DNA of 64,000 bases from Pogona vitticeps (lineage: Eukaryota > Chordata > Lepidosauria > Squamata > Agamidae). Positions 11,364 through 23,530 of this stretch are shown here, one piece after another. Every line of letters begins with the position of its first letter. Within the stretch, counting starts at the first letter, position 1. Made by a program: the position numbers and the translations under genes. Below the pieces are notes generated by a model. That model saw only the letters and a program-made list of their open reading frames with translations, was not told where the DNA came from and made no database searches. The stretch covers positions 180,806,947 through 180,870,946 of the forward strand of contig NC_135783.1 in NCBI RefSeq assembly GCF_051106095.1, read 5' to 3'.

Positions 11364-13908
11364 ATCAACTTTACTTCTGAGTATGTTTAGCTGGTTTACT
11401 TGTGAGTAAGGAGGGAGTGGCCAAGAACAGAAGTGGTGCAAGAGGAAAACACTGAAATGAAGGTTGGGGAGGCAAAATGCAGGTAACCCCTCTTTTCCAT
11501 ACCTTTCTCCTTAGCTGGGGCTCTGTTAAGGCCTGTGGGGTGGGGCCAAGGAGTCAACATAACCCCCTTTCCTTTTTTTTTTCCTCACGACCATCATTCA
11601 GCTGGCCTCAGTGGCTTTCTTTTTTGTTGTTGTTAAATAATTAAGTTGCCTAATGAGAGAACAATGCATCCACCTGAAATGGTATTAGAATTGTGCTGCA
11701 TCAGTTAGGGAAATTTTTTTGAAAGATGAAAATAGAGAAGGGTGCAATCTCCAACTAGATAAATCGTATAAAGAAGTGTGGAATACAGTTATTAATGATA
11801 AATTAACATGTGAAATTATTCTAAGAAAAGTAATGTTAATTAAGATGAGTTTGGGGATACGTATTTGGAGAGAATGTATCAATTTTGTATTAACAAAGGG
11901 GAAGAGTTGTACGTATACTTTTGCAAGAGTTAATGTATTTTTGAGAGGGGAATAGGGCTCCATAAAAGGAGATAGGTGATCCCCACTGATCCTGGTGAAA
12001 GGGAGCACAATATAGATTGGTTGTTGTTTGATTTTTTAATATTTACTAATAATCATTTTTTAATTTTAAAAAAATCACAGGGTTGTCACCTCAAATAACA
12101 CCCCCACAACTTCATTTGGGTGTGAACTAACCATCTGCACAGACTACACAACAGGATAAATAGAAGTCCATTGAATTGTACAAACAACAAAACAAAATAA
12201 AACAAAACAAGCCAGAAGCCACTAGTGCTGTTCCAGAAAGGAGTCAGACAGCTCTTAAAGGGGCAGGATGGATCAATCTAAGTTGAAACATGTGTGGACA
12301 TCATAAATTGATTTGCACCAAACCATACCAACAGTGATCAGTACACTTGTCTGCCCAGTCCCTTTGCAATTGCTGTTTACACAAACATTCAGTTCTGTTG
12401 TTTTTTTTGCTCTAATAGAGATAATGTTTTTTACCTTGCTAAATGTGTTAATGAGCTTACTGCCAGGGTGTTTATGTTATCACCAGCATGCTAACAGTTG
12501 CTGTAATGGTTTGGAAACATTTAGGCTTTTACATAATTGTCACATATAGCATACTGCATGTTTCTTCTCGCTTCATCCACCTACAGCCTCATCCTAACCA
12601 AGGACATACTTAAAAGTCCTGTTGGTGCTAACAAGTCTTGCTTTCGAGTGAGGATATGCTTAAGGCAATCGCCTGAGGACACAACAAATCACTGCACGAC
12701 AAATCAGCTAGTAATGGGATGATCTATTTAGCCACCGGATCACGGAGCAAGCATGACTTTGCATGCATAAATGTCTCTGTATGTCCAGAACCAATGGAGA
12801 AGAGAATTGTAATACTTAACTGAATTATACTCTATAGTAGTAATTTTCCAGTTTTATGTGTATGGTTTCTGTTCAGCAAGTCACCTGATGTTAGTGCTCC
12901 TGGAGTGGAAGGATCAGCTGACAGAGTCACTGCCCGGTGGACACACAAACATGTCCACATTCTACTGAGAGGCTCCTTCCATGTCCCCCATATGTATGAA
13001 AAAGATGAAAGAATGATATTTGTCTGTTCTCACCCCTTTTTCTGCCACGGCCACAAACAGTATGAAAGAAATATAAGCCAAATCAGGATTGTGCAAGTCG
13101 CACAACAAACCTTATAAGGTGATGTGTGAAGAATTGTTTCCCATCTGTGCCCCCTTCAAATGTGCTAGGGTGCCCCAGGGGGCCATATGGCCCACATTGA
13201 GAATGGATATATATCTTGAAGGCACATAACAGCAAGGACTACCCAATCCCAGCTGTCCTAGAGGCAATTCGAAATAACCTGAAACTTGCAAAGCACCTCA
13301 CGTAGTGTCACCTAATTAAGGTGGCAACCCTTTATGCCAAGGATGGGGAACCCTTGTGATATTTTGAGGGTTGCATTCTGTGGTTTGGGGCATATATCAG
13401 TGGTGTTTAAAACAAAAGGGAGAGAAATTGCCATGTGCTATCCTTTTTTTCACAGCTTGGAAAAGTTACTTTTTTGATATTCAAGTATCCCTTAGTTAGC
13501 ATAACTAGTAGCCATGCTGGCTTGAAGTTCTGCGATAAATTATTTGGAAAGCTTTTTTCTGAGTTTTGCTTTCCTCTGTTTTCTGGTAGCCCTTTTTGCT
13601 AGCATTTATTTCTTTATGTTATATGTATTTATAAACCGCTTAGGTTGGATGAAACTGGAGTGAAGGCTGTATGCTACCCATCCTTGCTTTGTACTCTTGC
13701 TCGGGACTGCAAATAAGTCCCATTTGATTTCAGTGGAGCTTTCTGCTGAACAGAAGACATGCATGGGGCTGCTCATACCTCCTCCTTCCAAGAACGGGAC
13801 TTGAGCACAGACCTTATGACTTCAACATCATGCTACCCTTTCTTTCCTTTCCCTTCCTTTCCTGTTTTTCTGAGCTTCAGCATGTTGCCTTTTTGAACAC
13901 CTCACAGA
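11360..13908. other. No gene recognised
   Basis: AT-rich DNA with a polypurine patch at about 12185-12205 (AAAAC repeats). The segment 11700-12000 is AT-rich and contains short frames without motifs. Nothing here can be assigned. Confidence 0.4.
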
Positions 13909-14140
13909 ATGGTTGTTGTGGGTTTTTCGGGCTCTTTGGCCATGTTCTGAAGGTTGTTCTTCCTGACGTTTCTCCAGTCTCTGTGGCCGGCATCTTCAGA
14001 GGACTGGAGTAGGAACAGAGCATGAACTGAGTTCCTGTTCCTGTCCTCTGAAGATGCCGGCCACAGAGACTGGAGAAACATCAGGAAGAACAACCTTCAA
14101 AACACGGCCAAGGAGCCCAAAAAACCCACAACAACCATCA
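13909..14140. repeat. Head-to-head inverted pair of an interspersed repeat
   Basis: The left arm (13909-14007) and right arm (about 14041-14140) are reverse complements of one another with few differences. Each contains 'GAAGATGCCGGCCACAGAGA', 'CAGGAAGAACAACCTTC' and 'CCACAACAACCAT' (or the complement). About 33 bp separate the arms. A third copy lies at 39396-39512. Similar sequences are common in lizards; they may be the end of a Penelope-like element, which often lie in tandem or inverted pairs, but I cannot confirm that name. The right copy continues through 'CCATGAAAGCCTTCGAGAA' to about 14168. Confidence 0.75.
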
Positions 14141-14169
14141 GATCTCAGCCATGAAAGCCTTCGAGAATT

Positions 14170-14631
14170 CTTCACAGAATCCTCCCCCTTAAGCAAGGCT
14201 GGTACAGCACCTTTTAAAAAAAAAAAACCGCTTACCACTACCCCTTTTCTCAAAATAATTTTCACAACTTCTGTTATTTACCTTAATATCCTGGCTGATC
14301 AAGAGTTCTTTGAAGATGAATGTTTGCTTCTTGTTTTGCAATTTTGGGGTTTGTCCTAGTAAAGTCATTTGGAGGAAGAATAACTTTCCACAACTGTCCG
14401 TGGGAGATTAGCTAACTGAAGGGAAAGAATTACAGGCAGTTTTCGGGGAGATTAGGAAAATAAAATCCCCCTATGAAGAGGGTAGATTGATACAAATGGT
14501 AGTTCCTGGTGGCAGCACCACAAAGTGGGGACAAGAATACAAGTTGCTGAGTAAGAATGCAGAATGAGGCCTGTTAAAAGAGCACTAAGGAATACTTCTA
14601 AAGATCTGAAATAAACAATAATCATTTGCTG
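14170..14631. other. No gene recognised
   Basis: Short A-run near 14217 and otherwise unique-looking DNA with no supported feature. Confidence 0.4.
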
Positions 14632-14836
14632 TCAAGTCAAATCTGATTTATGGTGATGGTTTTCAGGGTTTTCCGCATTCACAGTACTCAGAAGGGGGGT
14701 CTACCATTCCTTTCTTTTGGGCGCCATTGGACTCTGCAGCTTGCCCAAGGCCACACAGGCTGGCTCTTCACCCTGAACTCCCAACCGCTGGCTCTGCGGC
14801 CAGATGCCTAAACCACTGAGGTATCCAGCCAGCTAT
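14632..14836 (-). mobile_element. tRNA-derived squamate SINE, minus orientation
   Basis: On the minus strand the head reads 'GGCTGGATACCTCAGTGGTT' followed by 'AGCGGTTGGGAGTTCAGGG', a tRNA-like A box and a weak B box. The 3' part, at the left on the plus strand, has 'TGCTGTCAAGTCAAATCTGA' and 'TTTATGGTGATGG', the shared tail of this SINE group. The nested SINE at 54560-61785 belongs to the same group. Confidence 0.75.
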
Positions 14837-15099
14837 AAAGATTAGAAAACCACCTCCTAAATCACTTTGGACTGCTAAACATCACAGCCAGAATAGTTCA
14901 TGCCGAACTACTTACACAATGCCAATTTTAAGAGACCCCCATCTTCCAAAGGATATTATTTTGACGCACATAAATATTTTTCAGGGAACAATCATAATCT
15001 AACACCCCTCCCCCCCAAATGATAGCTTACTTATTTTGTGAGTACATCCAGCACTGGTACAGACAGGGCATAAGCTTCCCATTAAATCTTGTTGAAAAC

Positions 15100-15190
15100 T
15101 ATGATATCAGATAGAGTGGTCATAATTGACCAGATAGGCGGGATATAAATAGAATCAATCCATCAATCCATCAATCCATCAATCAATCCT
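15100..15190 (+). repeat. LINE/SINE tail leading into an (ATCA)n microsatellite
   Basis: 'AGTGGTCATAATTGACCAGA' and 'TAGGCGGGATATAAAT' make the common squamate retroelement 3' end. It passes directly into TCCA/ATCA repeats at about 15155-15188. The same tail seeds arrays near 16175, 42215 and 43285. Confidence 0.65.
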
Positions 15191-16172
15191 TTCCGCTTTC
15201 TTTTCCCCTTTAAATGCACTTGAGGGAAGGTTTAGTAGCAATATTATCAGTCACTAGGATTAGCACTTAAGTGGGAAGTTGCAACCAAGTTTTTAAAGAG
15301 GGTTCAGAAGTTGTGTTCAGGGAAATCTTGTTAGTGTCGATCTTGATTGAAGTCAATGCCGATATTTTCTTCAATCATATTCTGTGTGGGTTGAAAAGAA
15401 TTAGCTTTTCAGGAAGAGTTCTGTGAACCATGTTTTTTAAGAATGGCTCTTGATTTGTTCAGCATGGTTCATGGTAGGTCCAGCATGTGATCAATTACAA
15501 CATTATGTGGAAGACAAAATAGTACGGTCAAAGTCCAAGATATCACAGGCAGCCTCTCAACACGGACAAGGGCACCAGGACCCCCACACAGGGTATCAAG
15601 TCCAAAGACACTCACTGCTCACCTGGCCATGACCAAGTGGAGGTGGGGGCACCAGGCTGGGAGCCCAGTCACAGGACTGGGAGCACAGAGCTAGAACAAA
15701 AATGCTGAGAGGCAAGAGACTAGCAGAAGCAAGCAGGGACAGGAACAGGAACAATGGAGTTCAGACACAGAGATGCGGGAGGCTAGGGCCTGAGCCTGCA
15801 AACACCAAACCATTCTTGAGTCAGGCTGGCCCCAATCCTGCAGCTGCCAGGGCAGTACGAGCCAGATTCTGACAGGCACCTTCTCATTCCATGTACAGAA
15901 CCCAACAAAACTAGAAGCAGAGTAGAGCACTAGTGGCGGAGCATTCTTTACCTCACATGGGGGCAGCATCCTAAGCCATATCTTAGTTCATGTAGGACAA
16001 GCTTGCTAGAACCTCCAACAAAGGAGAACAGCTAGTGTTTTGCACTGTGGTCCCTTTCATATCACCCAGTATTTGTCACGGAAGGCAACTGCCTCATACT
16101 GCCTAGGGTGAATTGATTAAATCTGCTGTACATGGATACCACCACTTTGTATTCCGGGTGCTCACCTAGGAA
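15191..16172. other. No gene recognised; possible old repeat at about 15450-15900
   Basis: The interval 15450-15900 is purine-rich, with repeated 'aagtccaag', 'cacagg' and 'ggagcacagag' motifs resembling old interspersed repeats of reptiles. I cannot bound or name it. The rest looks unique. Confidence 0.3.
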
Positions 16173-16228
<56 letters not shown>

Positions 16229-16280
16229 TTATTTTATTTTATATTATTTTATTTTATTTTATTTTATTTATATGCCGCCC
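16173..16280 (-). repeat. (GATT)n and (TTTTA)n array ending at a retroelement tail
   Basis: About 55 bp of GATT repeats, then about 45 bp of TTTTA/TTTA repeats, then 'TTTATATGCCGCCCAC', which is the reverse complement of the retroelement 3' end. The array is therefore the tail of a minus-strand copy. Confidence 0.75.
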
Positions 16281-16804
16281 ACAGGTACAGGTACAGATCT
16301 GTTTTGTGTTGATGTTTACAGTGCATACAGGCCATCAATTAATGCAGTATGTACCATAAAAAATTTAAATGATAGTAATAAAAAATTACCTCTTATCCTA
16401 TGGAGCGGAAAAATCTAAATTGTGTCTTTTAGACAGAATAGAAAGAGAAGAAATAAGGGACATCTAGAAGGATATTGGGGCATCCAAAACATTACTTCTG
16501 CTTCTTCTATGTTTTACTTCATACTAAAAGTAAAAGATGGCTCTGTTTTATAAACCTCATGTAGATGAATAAAATAATTAGAACAACTTGTACAGGCAAA
16601 ACAATGTTTTTTCCTAGAATGTGACGGGGGAGATCTGAGTAAGTGACAATACCTATCCCACAGCAAAGCTATCATTTAAAAACTAAATTTACATTGTAAT
16701 TAGCTTCTCAGAGATGCCAAAGCAAAAAGCAAAAAAAAAAAAAAAAATCCACAAAAAACCATCTTCAGTATAGTTGTCCATTAATAATCTCACTGCTGTT
16801 GGAA
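16281..16804. other. No gene recognised
   Basis: AT-rich DNA with a poly-A run at about 16730-16747. It lies directly upstream of the duplicated 173-bp flank. Confidence 0.4.
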
Positions 16805-16977
16805 AGCCTGTTCCACCCACATATGCTACTTAATTAAACTCAGTGTTCCTCATTCTTATAAGACAGTTATAAAGAACAGGTGGTACCTAATTCGAAGATA
16901 ATGGATGTATAGGTCTCTGTATAATTTCATATAATTTCATCATCTTCAGTGAAAATATCTAACACTTTGCCTGAACC
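16805..16977. repeat. 173-bp flanking direct repeat, left copy
   Basis: This segment runs from AGCCTGTTCCACCC to TTTGCCTGAACC. It is repeated base for base at 22246-22418, immediately outside the other LTR of the Gmr1-like element. I compared both copies and found no difference. Its junctions coincide exactly with the TG and CA ends of the LTRs. Confidence 0.95.
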
Positions 16978-17489
16978 TGTGACAAACCCAGACCTACTGG
17001 GATATGCCACAGTTTACACTAAGCTGCCACCAACCATTCCCTATAAGAAGTCACACAGACCAGGGATGGATTTTCAACAAATAAAAGAATAAGGTTTATT
17101 TAAAACAACACACAGGGAAAATAAAATGATCAGGTGAATAAGATATAGTAACGTGGCTTAGTCTCATTCATACATGCACACAGTTTGGTTCACACAGAAC
17201 ACTTAACTTGAAGCACAGACCCTGAACCTATCAGTTCTGGCTAACCATACAGACACCTGAACCTATCAGGTTGGTACTGACTGACACACAGTAGTACCCT
17301 GTCTGACACACAGACTCCCACACCAGCTTCTTCTTCCCAGCTGCTGCTTCGTCTCCTCCTCTCCACACACGCTTCACATATATATACAGTACAGCCCCTC
17401 CTCCTGATGTCCCGCCTTCCACTCCCCATAGGATGGAACTTTCCCTCCAAACCCATGACAGACAGGTAACATCAGTGCTGTATGTAACA
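16978..17489 (-). repeat. LTR of Gmr1-like copy 1 (left; 3' LTR)
   Basis: 512 bp starting TGTGACAAACCC and ending GTATGTAACA. Identical by eye to 21734-22245. On the minus strand AATAAA-type signals occur near 17090. A 'CACCTGAACCTATCAG'-type motif occurs twice. Confidence 0.95.
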
Positions 17490-17762
17490 CCTCCCCTCTT
17501 TATAAGTTGTTTTGTAGGGGGAAAGCTAAGGTGCTTTTTCCCAAAAAACAACCTGGATAAAACACACAACAACAGTTATACATACAATATCATACTTACT
17601 TATACTTACATTCTAAGTTAACCATATCAATTAGGCCTTTTAACATTTACCATATACATTACATCAATTTACCTTTATTCATTCAAACCAAGTTCAAAAA
17701 ACAGGTACATTTAACTTTTTGTCATCATTATATATACATAGTCCATGTTTCTTTCGCCGTCT

Positions 17763-20700
17763 TCATTCTTCAGGTCTTCTTGACAAGGCGTCAGCAACAC
17801 AGTTCACTGACCCTCTGACCACCTTCACTTCAAAGTCATAGTCTTGCAGGTTTAAAGCCCACCTCATAAGTTTGCTATTGTGGGTTTTCATTGTCTTTAA
17901 CCATTGCAGTGGTGAATGGTCAGTGCACAGAACAAAATGTCTTCCCCAGATGTAAGGCTTGGCCTTCTGGATCGCGTAGACTATTGCCAGACACTCCTTC
18001 TCCACAGTTGCCAAATGTCTCTCACCTTTCTGGAGTTTCCTACTCAGGTAGGACACTGGATGCTGGTCACCATTCTCATCCTCCTGGCAAAGAACTGCTC
18101 CTACCCCACTGTTAGACGCATCGGTGTAGATGATGAACTCCCGGTCGAAGTCTGGAGCACGCAGCACTGGATACTGGACGAGCGCCTCCTTCAACCTCTG
18201 GAACGCCGCCTCACAGTCGCTGGTCCACGGGATGCGGTCATCAGCCTTCTTCCTCGTCAGATCGGTCAGCGGAGCCGCAATCTCGCTAAACCTCGGGATG
18301 AACTTTCTGTAGTAGCCCACCAACCCAAGAAATGATTTGACTTTTTTCTTGGTGTTGGGTCTGGGCCAATCACGAACAGCTTCTATTTTGGCCTCCAGGG
18401 GTTTTATCACTCCTCCCCCTACCATGTGACCCAAGTATTTTATTTCTGGGCTACCCAGCTGCAGTTTATTCTCTTTGCAGAGCCTAGGCCAAAGCACTTC
18501 CTCCCCTGGGTCAAAGTGCCTCTCCTTGGCTTTCTGGTCATCCCAAGCTTTCTTTCTGACCTTTTGAGCTTGCAGGGTCTCTGCTGCTAGCTCTAGGTTT
18601 CTCTTTAGGTCATTCCTTAAAGAGTCTATACATGTCACAACATCTTGTGGGTCATCCTGGGTGATCTGCTCCCAATTTTGTTTGATCAAATCAAGGGGCC
18701 CTTTCACCCTTCTCCCAAATAAAAGTTCAAACGGACTGAACCCGGTACTGGCTTGTGGCACTGATCGATAAGCAAACAAAAGGGGTTGTAGCTTCTGGTC
18801 CCAATTGTTTGGATTCTCTGCCAAGTAAGCCCTAATCATGCGCATTAGAGTCCCATTGAACTTCTCCGTTAACCCATTACTTTCAGGGTGATAGGCAGTG
18901 GTTTCCTTGTGTTTAATTCCACAGATTTGCCATAACCGTTTCATGAGCTTCGATGTAAACGATGCGCCCAAATCTGTGATTATTTCTGAGGCAAATCCCA
19001 TCCTGGATATATACCCCACCAAGGCATCTGCCACTGTTTTAGTTTCAATGTTAGTCAAGGGTATGGCTTCAGGGTACCTCGTGGCATGGTCCACAACGGT
19101 GAGAATGAACCTGTTCCCCCTCTTTGTGGCCTTGGGCAAAGGTCCCACAATATCCACCCCTATGCATTTGAACGGAGTGTCAATCACAGGCAAAGGGCAC
19201 AACTTTGCTTTGGTCCTGTCGCGGCTATTCCCCTGCCTTTGACACACATCACATTGTTTACAGAACTCCCTGATCTGCTTCCCTATGTCAGGCCAGTAAA
19301 AATTCTGTGTGATTCTCTCCTGTGTTTTGTTCACCCCTAAGTGTGCAGCAAACATGTCAGAGTGTCCCCTTTGTAAGATCATGGGGCAGTACTTTTCAGG
19401 CACCACTAGCTGACTTCTGATCCCATCTCCCCCTTTTGAGATATTCCTCAGGGTCTCTCTATACAAAATCCCCTTTTTCTCTAGAAATCTCACTGGGGTT
19501 TCAGGTGTTAGCTGGGCGTCAGTCACCTGTTCAAAACACTTTTGGAGAGTGGCGTCTGCCTTTTGCTCTTGTCCAAATCTGCTGTCTGTGGTTAAGGTTT
19601 CCACCACAGCTTCGGAACTCCCCCCACCTGCTTCCGTCTCGGGCTCATCATTACCCCCCTGAACTGTCCCCGTGGTGGCTTGTGAACGTGTAATCACTAG
19701 CACCCGTTTCACATGTTCAGCCAGGTCATTTCCCACGAGCACGGCTGCTGGCAGAGTCGATGAAATCGCTAGCCGCCAAACTCCCCTCCAGCCTTGAAAG
19801 TTCACAGGTACCTCCGCTACTGGCAGTGAGATCACCTGCCCCTCAATCCCTGCCACCTTCATGCTCTCATTTGGGATTATATACTCCCTAGGAATAATAT
19901 CTGGATGGCACAGGGTCACCTGAGAACAAGTGTCCCGCAGGCCCCGATACTGATGGTCAAGTATTCCTACGTCCACCCCTGCTGTTTCAAACAACTGAGA
20001 ATCTGTTCTCACCAGTAGGCAGCGCCTGACCTCTACAAGAGGACCATTTTCCTCAGCCTGATCAGCAGATGCAGCTGTTCCAGATTGAGTAGCCATGGCA
20101 ACAGGCTCCCTCAGTGACAATGAGCCTTGCTCTTTCTGGACACAGAACACAGCTTTTGGCTTGGTTCCACTCGAATCCTGAGGCACAATTCCTTTTAGCT
20201 GCTTTAATTTCTCACACTCTGAGATTAGATGGCCCTTTCCCTGACAGAAATAACATTTTCTGCTATATTTTGAGTCTTTCTCATCTTGTTTTGGTTTTCC
20301 CTCCAAAATCTGAGGTCTTGGTTTCATGTCTGAGGGCTTCCCTTCACCATGGGCCCCTCCCCCTTGCTGGCTTTTCCCTGGTCCCTGAGAGTACTTGCTG
20401 TAGGTTTCTTTGGGTTTACCTACAGATTTCCCCTCACCCCAGGGCTTTCTTATTTGGGAAATAAAATCTGCGATCTTGGCTGCTTCTGCCACAGATTTCG
20501 GTTTCCTTTCCCTCACCTGGAATTTCAGTTCCCCATGCAGGACTGAATAGAACTGTTCCAGCGCTATCAAGTCTTTGAGCTGCTGAAAGGTCTCTGTCCC
20601 CTCCTGAGATAGCCATTTCTCTAGCAGCCTCACCAATTGGGCCCCCACTTGGGTAAAAGTCTGCTCTGGTTTCTTGGTGATTGACCTGAATCTTTGCCTC

Positions 20701-21326
20701 AGCTGTTCCGCATTTATCCCATGTCTTGCAAACACCAGTTTTTTAAACTCTGCAAAATCTCTCATCAGTTCCTCTGGCATCTCTGAATAAACTTCAGCAA
20801 GGCTGCCACTGATTAAAGATCGCATGATGGTCATCTTCTCAGTTTCCCTTACTGAGAAGTCCACAAACGCTCTTTCCACTAAGGAAAAGAACACCTCAGG
20901 ACAATCTCCCTTGTGGTATGCAGGGAATTTCTTCAGGTCAGCCTTAGACAATTGGCCTCCCTCAGAATCCCTATTGTTATTATTGTTCTGATTCATCAGT
21001 TCCAATTTTCTTAACTCAAACGCCATTCTTTCTTTTTCCAGATCAAATTGTCTTTGCCTCTCCCTTTCCTGCATTTTTTCTCTTTCTAATCTTTCCTCTC
21101 TTTCCCTTTCCTCCATTTCAAATTGCCTCATCCTCAGTTCATGCTGTTGGACTATGAGCATTTTCCTGAGTTCTGGGTTCTGTTCTCCCGTGCTGTCACC
21201 TTGCACTGAGCCAAATTCATCCTCAGAACCTTGGTCTACCTGGGGGTCTTTCACTTCACCCATTTCTGCCATTTGGCTTCGAGTCAAGGGCATAATCCCC
21301 CCCCCCCCAGAACAGGCTGCTTTCAA
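17763..21326 (-). pseudogene. gag-pol-like reading frame of Gmr1-like copy 1
   Basis: One reading frame of 1,187 codons. In order: an acidic/basic helical segment (residues about 55-115) rich in Glu and Arg that looks like a coiled coil; a SCAN-like capsid region (about 134-292); a CCHC zinc knuckle (about 359-371, 'CYFCQGKGHLISEC'); a protease-like stretch (about 430-550); a zinc-binding and core integrase region (about 640-905); and RT/RNase H-type sequence to the end ('YTDASNSGVGAVLCQ', 'CTDHSPLQWL'). Vertebrate SCAN domains are thought to descend from gag of this family (Gmr1-like elements), which explains the resemblance. It is incomplete as a pol and is treated as a fossil. A host SCAN gene is excluded by the flanking LTRs. 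Confidence 0.9.
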
Positions 21327-21733
21327 AAGTCAAGCCTCAAAATAAAGCGACCACTTTTTTTTTTGCCTCAGAACCAGCTTTCTCTATAGATTGCTGCTGT
21401 CCTTCAGCACTAACTTGCAACAGTTGTGAGTTAGAGTCTACCCCCCTCTGCTGGGCCTCTCAGCAGGCAGGCTAAATCACTTCTACTTTACAGTTTTGCC
21501 TCAGCTTTTCCCGCCAAAACAGGCTGCCTCAGAGCTCCCTAATCTAGCCCCCAATCTGAGGTTACACGTTCTTCTACTAGTGCACCCCCCCGTGAGGCAC
21601 ACCTAGAAGATTACCTACGCGCTCTCAGATTGTCCCTGACTAGACCCCCCTTGCTCTGGGCACACTTGCCAAGGCTTTGCTGGACCACTGGACAACTGGA
21701 CCAGTCGTATCCCACACGCTGGACACCAATCAA

Positions 21734-22245
21734 TGTGACAAACCCAGACCTACTGGGATATGCCACAGTTTACACTAAGCTGCCACCAACCATTCCCTAT
21801 AAGAAGTCACACAGACCAGGGATGGATTTTCAACAAATAAAAGAATAAGGTTTATTTAAAACAACACACAGGGAAAATAAAATGATCAGGTGAATAAGAT
21901 ATAGTAACGTGGCTTAGTCTCATTCATACATGCACACAGTTTGGTTCACACAGAACACTTAACTTGAAGCACAGACCCTGAACCTATCAGTTCTGGCTAA
22001 CCATACAGACACCTGAACCTATCAGGTTGGTACTGACTGACACACAGTAGTACCCTGTCTGACACACAGACTCCCACACCAGCTTCTTCTTCCCAGCTGC
22101 TGCTTCGTCTCCTCCTCTCCACACACGCTTCACATATATATACAGTACAGCCCCTCCTCCTGATGTCCCGCCTTCCACTCCCCATAGGATGGAACTTTCC
22201 CTCCAAACCCATGACAGACAGGTAACATCAGTGCTGTATGTAACA
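21734..22245 (-). repeat. LTR of Gmr1-like copy 1 (right; 5' LTR)
   Basis: 512 bp, TGTGACAAACCC to GTATGTAACA, identical by eye to the left LTR. Confidence 0.95.
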
Positions 22246-22418
22246 AGCCTGTTCCACCCACATATGCTACTTAATTAAACTCAGTGTTCCTCATTCTTAT
22301 AAGACAGTTATAAAGAACAGGTGGTACCTAATTCGAAGATAATGGATGTATAGGTCTCTGTATAATTTCATATAATTTCATCATCTTCAGTGAAAATATC
22401 TAACACTTTGCCTGAACC
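22246..22418. repeat. 173-bp flanking direct repeat, right copy
   Basis: Exact repeat of 16805-16977, starting immediately after the CA end of the right LTR and ending ...CCTGAACC before TGTAATATTTTC. The offset is constant (5,441 bp), so no insertion or deletion separates the copies. Confidence 0.95.
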
Positions 22419-23437
22419 TGTAATATTTTCCCCTAAAAACCAGCTCTACTTCTCTGGAAGCCTGCAAAAATGTATGGATTAGTATAAATCCACATGGTAC
22501 TTCTCTGTAGTTTCATCTGTCATGAAAAATCAATTTTTCACAACAATAAAAGCATGACACATGGCTAAATTGACTCTAGAATAATGGCTTATTACCATGT
22601 TACTCCATCATGGGATCTCCTTGGAGAAAAGTGTTCCCCAGTTATAGTTTAGCCCATGTTCAGAGCTGAGGACTCCATTCTGCTTGGCAGTGTGTTTTAA
22701 ATATATTTCTTACCCACTTGAAAACAACTACTTCCCCTCCCTAATTTCAAATTCATGTAAACTGCTTCTCCTAATTCAATTGAGTTCAAAAAATAACTCT
22801 AAAAATGCTCAGAAAAATATGACAGTCGAGCATGACCTCAGAGCACTATAGAACTTTATAACACCCCAGGCACTTTGAATCTGTAGTGGCCCATTACGGC
22901 TAAGTGTGAATAAGATAATTGAGACAAGCATATCAATATTCATCTGTATATCAAAGTATTAGTCATTTACTTGCTCCTGCCTGGTTCAGCAGAAATGCAG
23001 CTTCCAAATGTGCTCCATCTCTATTCAGAGAATGCATATAAATCACTGTTTTCATTCATGGTGAAATAAACAGGAGGAAAACGAGTATAGGCAACAGTAA
23101 CTTCTTTAATTTTACAAGTTTTATTCATTCATATTGCCAGCTACCTGCCAGTTAATGTCTGTGAAGGAAAATCCATGATTTCTGTGTATTGCCTCTGTGC
23201 TGCTGTATCCAACTGCCACCTTCATTATCTTTTTCCTCCCTCTGGCTTCTCAGCTCAGCTTCATTGTAGCTAAGCCAGCTTAGCTGATTCCCTGCTGGCT
23301 GGATCTTGCTTTATAGCAGTGCTTTTATAAACATGGATGTTTATATATTCTTATTATTTGTTTATACATTTTTGCTCCTGTTGCAGATTCCAATACTAGA
23401 GGGCTAATGCAAAATCTCTAATACTCTGCTACTTAAG
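22419..23437. other. Unique-looking DNA, no gene recognised
   Basis: No repeat or exon recognised. The block about 22880-23280 is compositionally even and repeat-free and might be conserved non-coding DNA, but nothing in the sequence proves it. Confidence 0.35.
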
Positions 23438-23530
23438 TGAACATAACAACATAAGAAGAACCCTGCTGGATCAGGCCAAGGTCCCATCTAGTCCAGCATC
23501 CTGTATCTAGTCCAGCCATCCTGCTTTAAA
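23438..23530 (+). mobile_element. LINE 3' fragment (CR1/L2 type)
   Basis: 'ATAACAACATAAGAAGAACC', 'CTGCTGGATCAGGCCAAGG' and 'CCCATCTAGTCCAGCATCCT' match a 3' tail very common in squamates. About 90 bp remain. The exact family is uncertain. Confidence 0.6.

Larger units (their letters stand above)
16978..22245 (-). mobile_element. Gmr1-like LTR retroelement (copy 1), young fossil, broken
   Basis: A Ty3/gypsy-superfamily element of the Gmr1 type on the minus strand, 5,268 bp. Its 512-bp LTRs lie at 16978-17489 and 21734-22245 and appear identical, so the insertion is very recent. LTR ends are TG...CA. A purine tract on the minus strand (plus-strand CTCCCCTCTTT at about 17490-17502) adjoins the left LTR, and a primer-binding-like region adjoins the right one. 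Parts: gag with SCAN-like capsid, zinc knuckle, protease-like region, integrase, and RT/RNase H-type sequence, with integrase ahead of RNase H as in Gmr1. It is not whole: I count about one major break, shared with the copy at 54786-61332. Flanking repeats are 173 bp instead of a few bp. Confidence 0.93.

Noticed and set aside
17763-21326. A host SCAN-domain gene
   Set aside because: The SCAN-like region is followed by a zinc knuckle, integrase and RNase H and is enclosed by LTRs, so it is retroelement gag, the ancestor type of the SCAN domain, not a host gene.
16978-22245. A segmental duplication explaining both Gmr1-like copies
   Set aside because: Flanks of the two copies are unrelated, and the LTRs differ between copies more than within each copy, so they are separate insertions.
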